From assembly GCA_024364805.1 (NCBI GenBank), contig CM044499.1:92795958-92817797 (forward strand): 21,840 nucleotides of DNA, written 5' to 3'. This document shows, one piece after another, positions 20,210-21,840 of the stretch; the stretch's first letter is position 1; each line of letters begins with the position of its first letter. Below the pieces are notes generated by a model, which saw only the letters and a program-made list of their open reading frames with translations, searched no databases and was not told the origin of the DNA. The position numbers and the translations under genes were made by a program. The DNA comes from Euprymna scolopes (lineage: Eukaryota; Mollusca; Cephalopoda; Sepiida; Sepiolidae).

Positions 20210-20233
20210 GCTCCTATATGTTTGCGGTCATTT
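20210..20233 (+). other. Possible 24-nt microexon
   Basis: TTATGCTTTGCAG ends at 20209, a good acceptor, though its pyrimidine tract is short. GTAAGTATTTTT begins at 20234, a consensus donor. The 24 bases between them encode eight codons (APICLRSF in the open phase) and keep reading phase, as many microexons do. No neighbouring exons are visible in this window, and AT-rich DNA yields such pairs by chance, so confidence is low. Confidence 0.2.
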
Positions 20234-20270
20234 GTAAGTATTTTTATTTTATTATATTTACTAACATTTC

Positions 20271-20709
20271 ATCCCGGCGTTGCCCGGGTGTTTGGAGGTC
20301 TAGGTTGCGCAAAAACAAAAATAAAATAAGCGGTAATTTCTTTTTAAATCAGACCCCTATTATGACCCCTTAACATTTATTATTTTGGGCATAAACTAAG
20401 TTATTAAGTTAGATCCATGTCCAAGGAACCTATATCTAAAATTTTAAGTGTTTACACCCAAAATTGTCGGATGAGTTTGGTAAAGTTCTCAAAGGTCAAA
20501 TTGTTGAACTTTGACTCCTTAACAGTGATTTTCTGGCCGAAAACCGATCACATCGATGTTTCCAAATCTCATTAGCGTGTATATCACATGTTGAGTATGT
20601 AGACTAAAAGTTGACAGAGTTATTGCGTAGGGAAATGTACATACAGAGACAGGCACACACACAGACAGATACACAGACACGTTCACTTTTATAGATATAT
20701 AGAGAGATT
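20271..20709 (-). mobile_element. Helitron-like non-autonomous element, copy 2
   Basis: Read on the minus strand, a TATA/CAGA-rich microsatellite (20709-20641) leads into TGTATGTACATTTCCCTACG. Then come a flank, a tandem unit starting at about 20549, a second starting at about 20401, and an end carrying CCCGGGCAACGCCGGG (20288-20273). Flank and units match copy 1 at 16143-16470, including AAACACTT-AAATTTTAGATATAGGTT and GCCCAAAATAATAAATG. The spacing of 148 bp between units equals that in copy 1. Copy 2 has fewer units but keeps the GC-rich end that copy 1 lacks. The degenerate ACAG-type microsatellite resembles the (ACRG)n part of bivalve pearl-like elements. Confidence 0.7.
20273..20288. 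repeat. GC-rich terminal hairpin CCCGG-CGTTGC-CCGGG
   Basis: A perfect 5-bp stem with a 6-base loop stands out as the most GC-rich short motif in the last 3 kb. It lies at one end of the tandem-repeat element, where Helitron-like elements carry a terminal hairpin. The same GGGCAACGCCGGG word is familiar near microsatellite-bearing repeats in several invertebrates. Confidence 0.65.
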
Positions 20710-21840
20710 GCATGTTATGAATAAGAATAAAATGGTTGCATCTTTTTGTTTTACACGGTTTACATTTGGTAGCCCTAGCAACTATTGACCATTTTAATTT
20801 AGTCAGTTGCTTTGTCGATGTTCCTATACACACTCACCTACGGCAGCTAAGGTGTTTTCTTTTTCTTTTTATTATTCCTATTGTCACTATTGTGGTTATT
20901 GTTATCTTCAGCATTGTTCTTTTTATCATTAATGTTTATTTCTGTATTTTACTTCTAGGAAGGAAACTGATTACAAAATCTATATTATAACTGGCAAAAT
21001 TGGATCATAATTATGACCTAGCATTATTACCTGCTATATTTTCACCTGTAAATACAATATCAGAGGGTTAGGAATTCTCATTAATTTTACATTTATCAGT
21101 ATATCTGCAGTTACAATTTTTATTCTATCAGGTTCCTGTATCTCATTTCCTATATTATCTATGATTAATTTTTTTTTTTAATTTATAGTTTACTACTTTT
21201 TTAATTACGTTTTTTTTAAAGTAATTATAGTTAGATAGAGTTCATGATAATAGTTTACGATATTTGACTCCCAGAATAAGATTTTTGCCTATAGTTTAGT
21301 CATTCAAAATGTTATTGGCATGTGTTCGTTAAAAGGCGGATAAAAATAGATTTAACTCTTACTTCTGTTTTTCTTATTACTATTTTTTTTTAATTAAATA
21401 CTGGTTGTATTGCTATTTTTCGAATTTATCTCACTATATTTAGTTCTTATGTTACTATTTACTTTTTTCGGATCTGTCCATTGACATATTATAATATATT
21501 ACTTTTGGCCTTACATTATTTTATCTTCATTTATCTGTTTTTTTATTTATATCTTTAATGTAATTAATTTGTCAATTGTATCATGATCTACCTAATGCTG
21601 GTTCCTACTATATATTATTTTTATTACAAACTTGCTCATTTTACGAGAGTTTAGAACTCCTTCTTGGCATTCAATATATGATTGCCTTTTTATTTAATTA
21701 AGAATGATTGGAATTGTAATCTGTAAAAGATAATGTCTGGTTAGGCTTATGGTAAAGTTCAAATGCGTAATTGTCGATATTAAATGTTACGTCTCGAAAG
21801 TTTACAATTTTGGGATTAATGTTTCAAGTAAATAACACAC
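20710..21840. other. T-rich unassigned DNA to the window end
   Basis: No gene, microsatellite or element end is seen. The open frame at 20736-20990 is a hydrophobic read-through of T-rich DNA with no recognised domain. The strand bias of 18715-20209 continues here. Confidence 0.5.

Noticed and set aside
20519-20833. 104-residue minus-strand open frame
   Set aside because: It lies mostly in the flank and microsatellite of the Helitron-like copy; the Val-Cys-rich part comes from CACAGA repeats.

Overview
This is an AT-rich stretch of a metazoan nuclear genome. Long (TA)n and (CA)n microsatellites, tRNA-derived SINEs, Gypsy-type LTR fossils, a pogo-like MITE, a Helitron fragment and Helitron-like tandem-repeat elements all point to an invertebrate, most likely a lophotrochozoan such as a mollusc. 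That placement is inference from repeat style; no host gene in the window fixes it. I see no complete host protein-coding gene and no rRNA, functional tRNA or CRISPR array. Short open frames elsewhere look like chance reads through AT-rich or microsatellite DNA. The window reads as intergenic or intronic DNA built from layers of old mobile elements.

Layout. 1-739 is unassigned AT-rich DNA. 740 to about 4010 is a broken Gypsy-type LTR element: two diverged LTR-like ends, a decayed gag region with a zinc-knuckle trace, and a pogo-like MITE nested inside it (2939-3186). 4011-7288 is unassigned apart from a TAG-rich patch. A compound microsatellite (7289-7394) precedes an unclassified LTR-like tract (about 8079-8425) and a clearer solo-LTR candidate (8934-9400). 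9401-11040 has no gene. At 11046-11461 two SINE copies lie head to head, one with tRNA-like A and B boxes and the other with a tail resembling a hammerhead ribozyme core. 12506-13730 holds two sets of old direct repeats. At 13877-14128 there is an unrecognised open frame whose composition is less AT-biased than its surroundings, and right after it (14236-14580) a clear Helitron N-terminal-domain pseudogene fragment.

Further right, 15770-15900 looks like a compact Pol II promoter followed by a second hammerhead-like motif. Two diverged copies of one complex element, with internal tandem units of about 150 bp, lie at 16131-16820 (+) and 20271-20709 (-). They resemble the Helitron-related non-autonomous elements known from bivalves and flies. 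Between them are a 100-bp direct repeat (17226 and 17937), a short palindromic element and a second head-to-head pair of the SINE tail (18491-18660). The last 3 kb is visibly T-rich on the + strand and holds one possible 24-nt microexon (20210-20233).

Nothing here forms a pathway or operon. The main relationships are between mobile elements: a Helitron coding relic shares the window with Helitron-like non-autonomous repeats, and one SINE family shows the same inverted arrangement at two separate loci.
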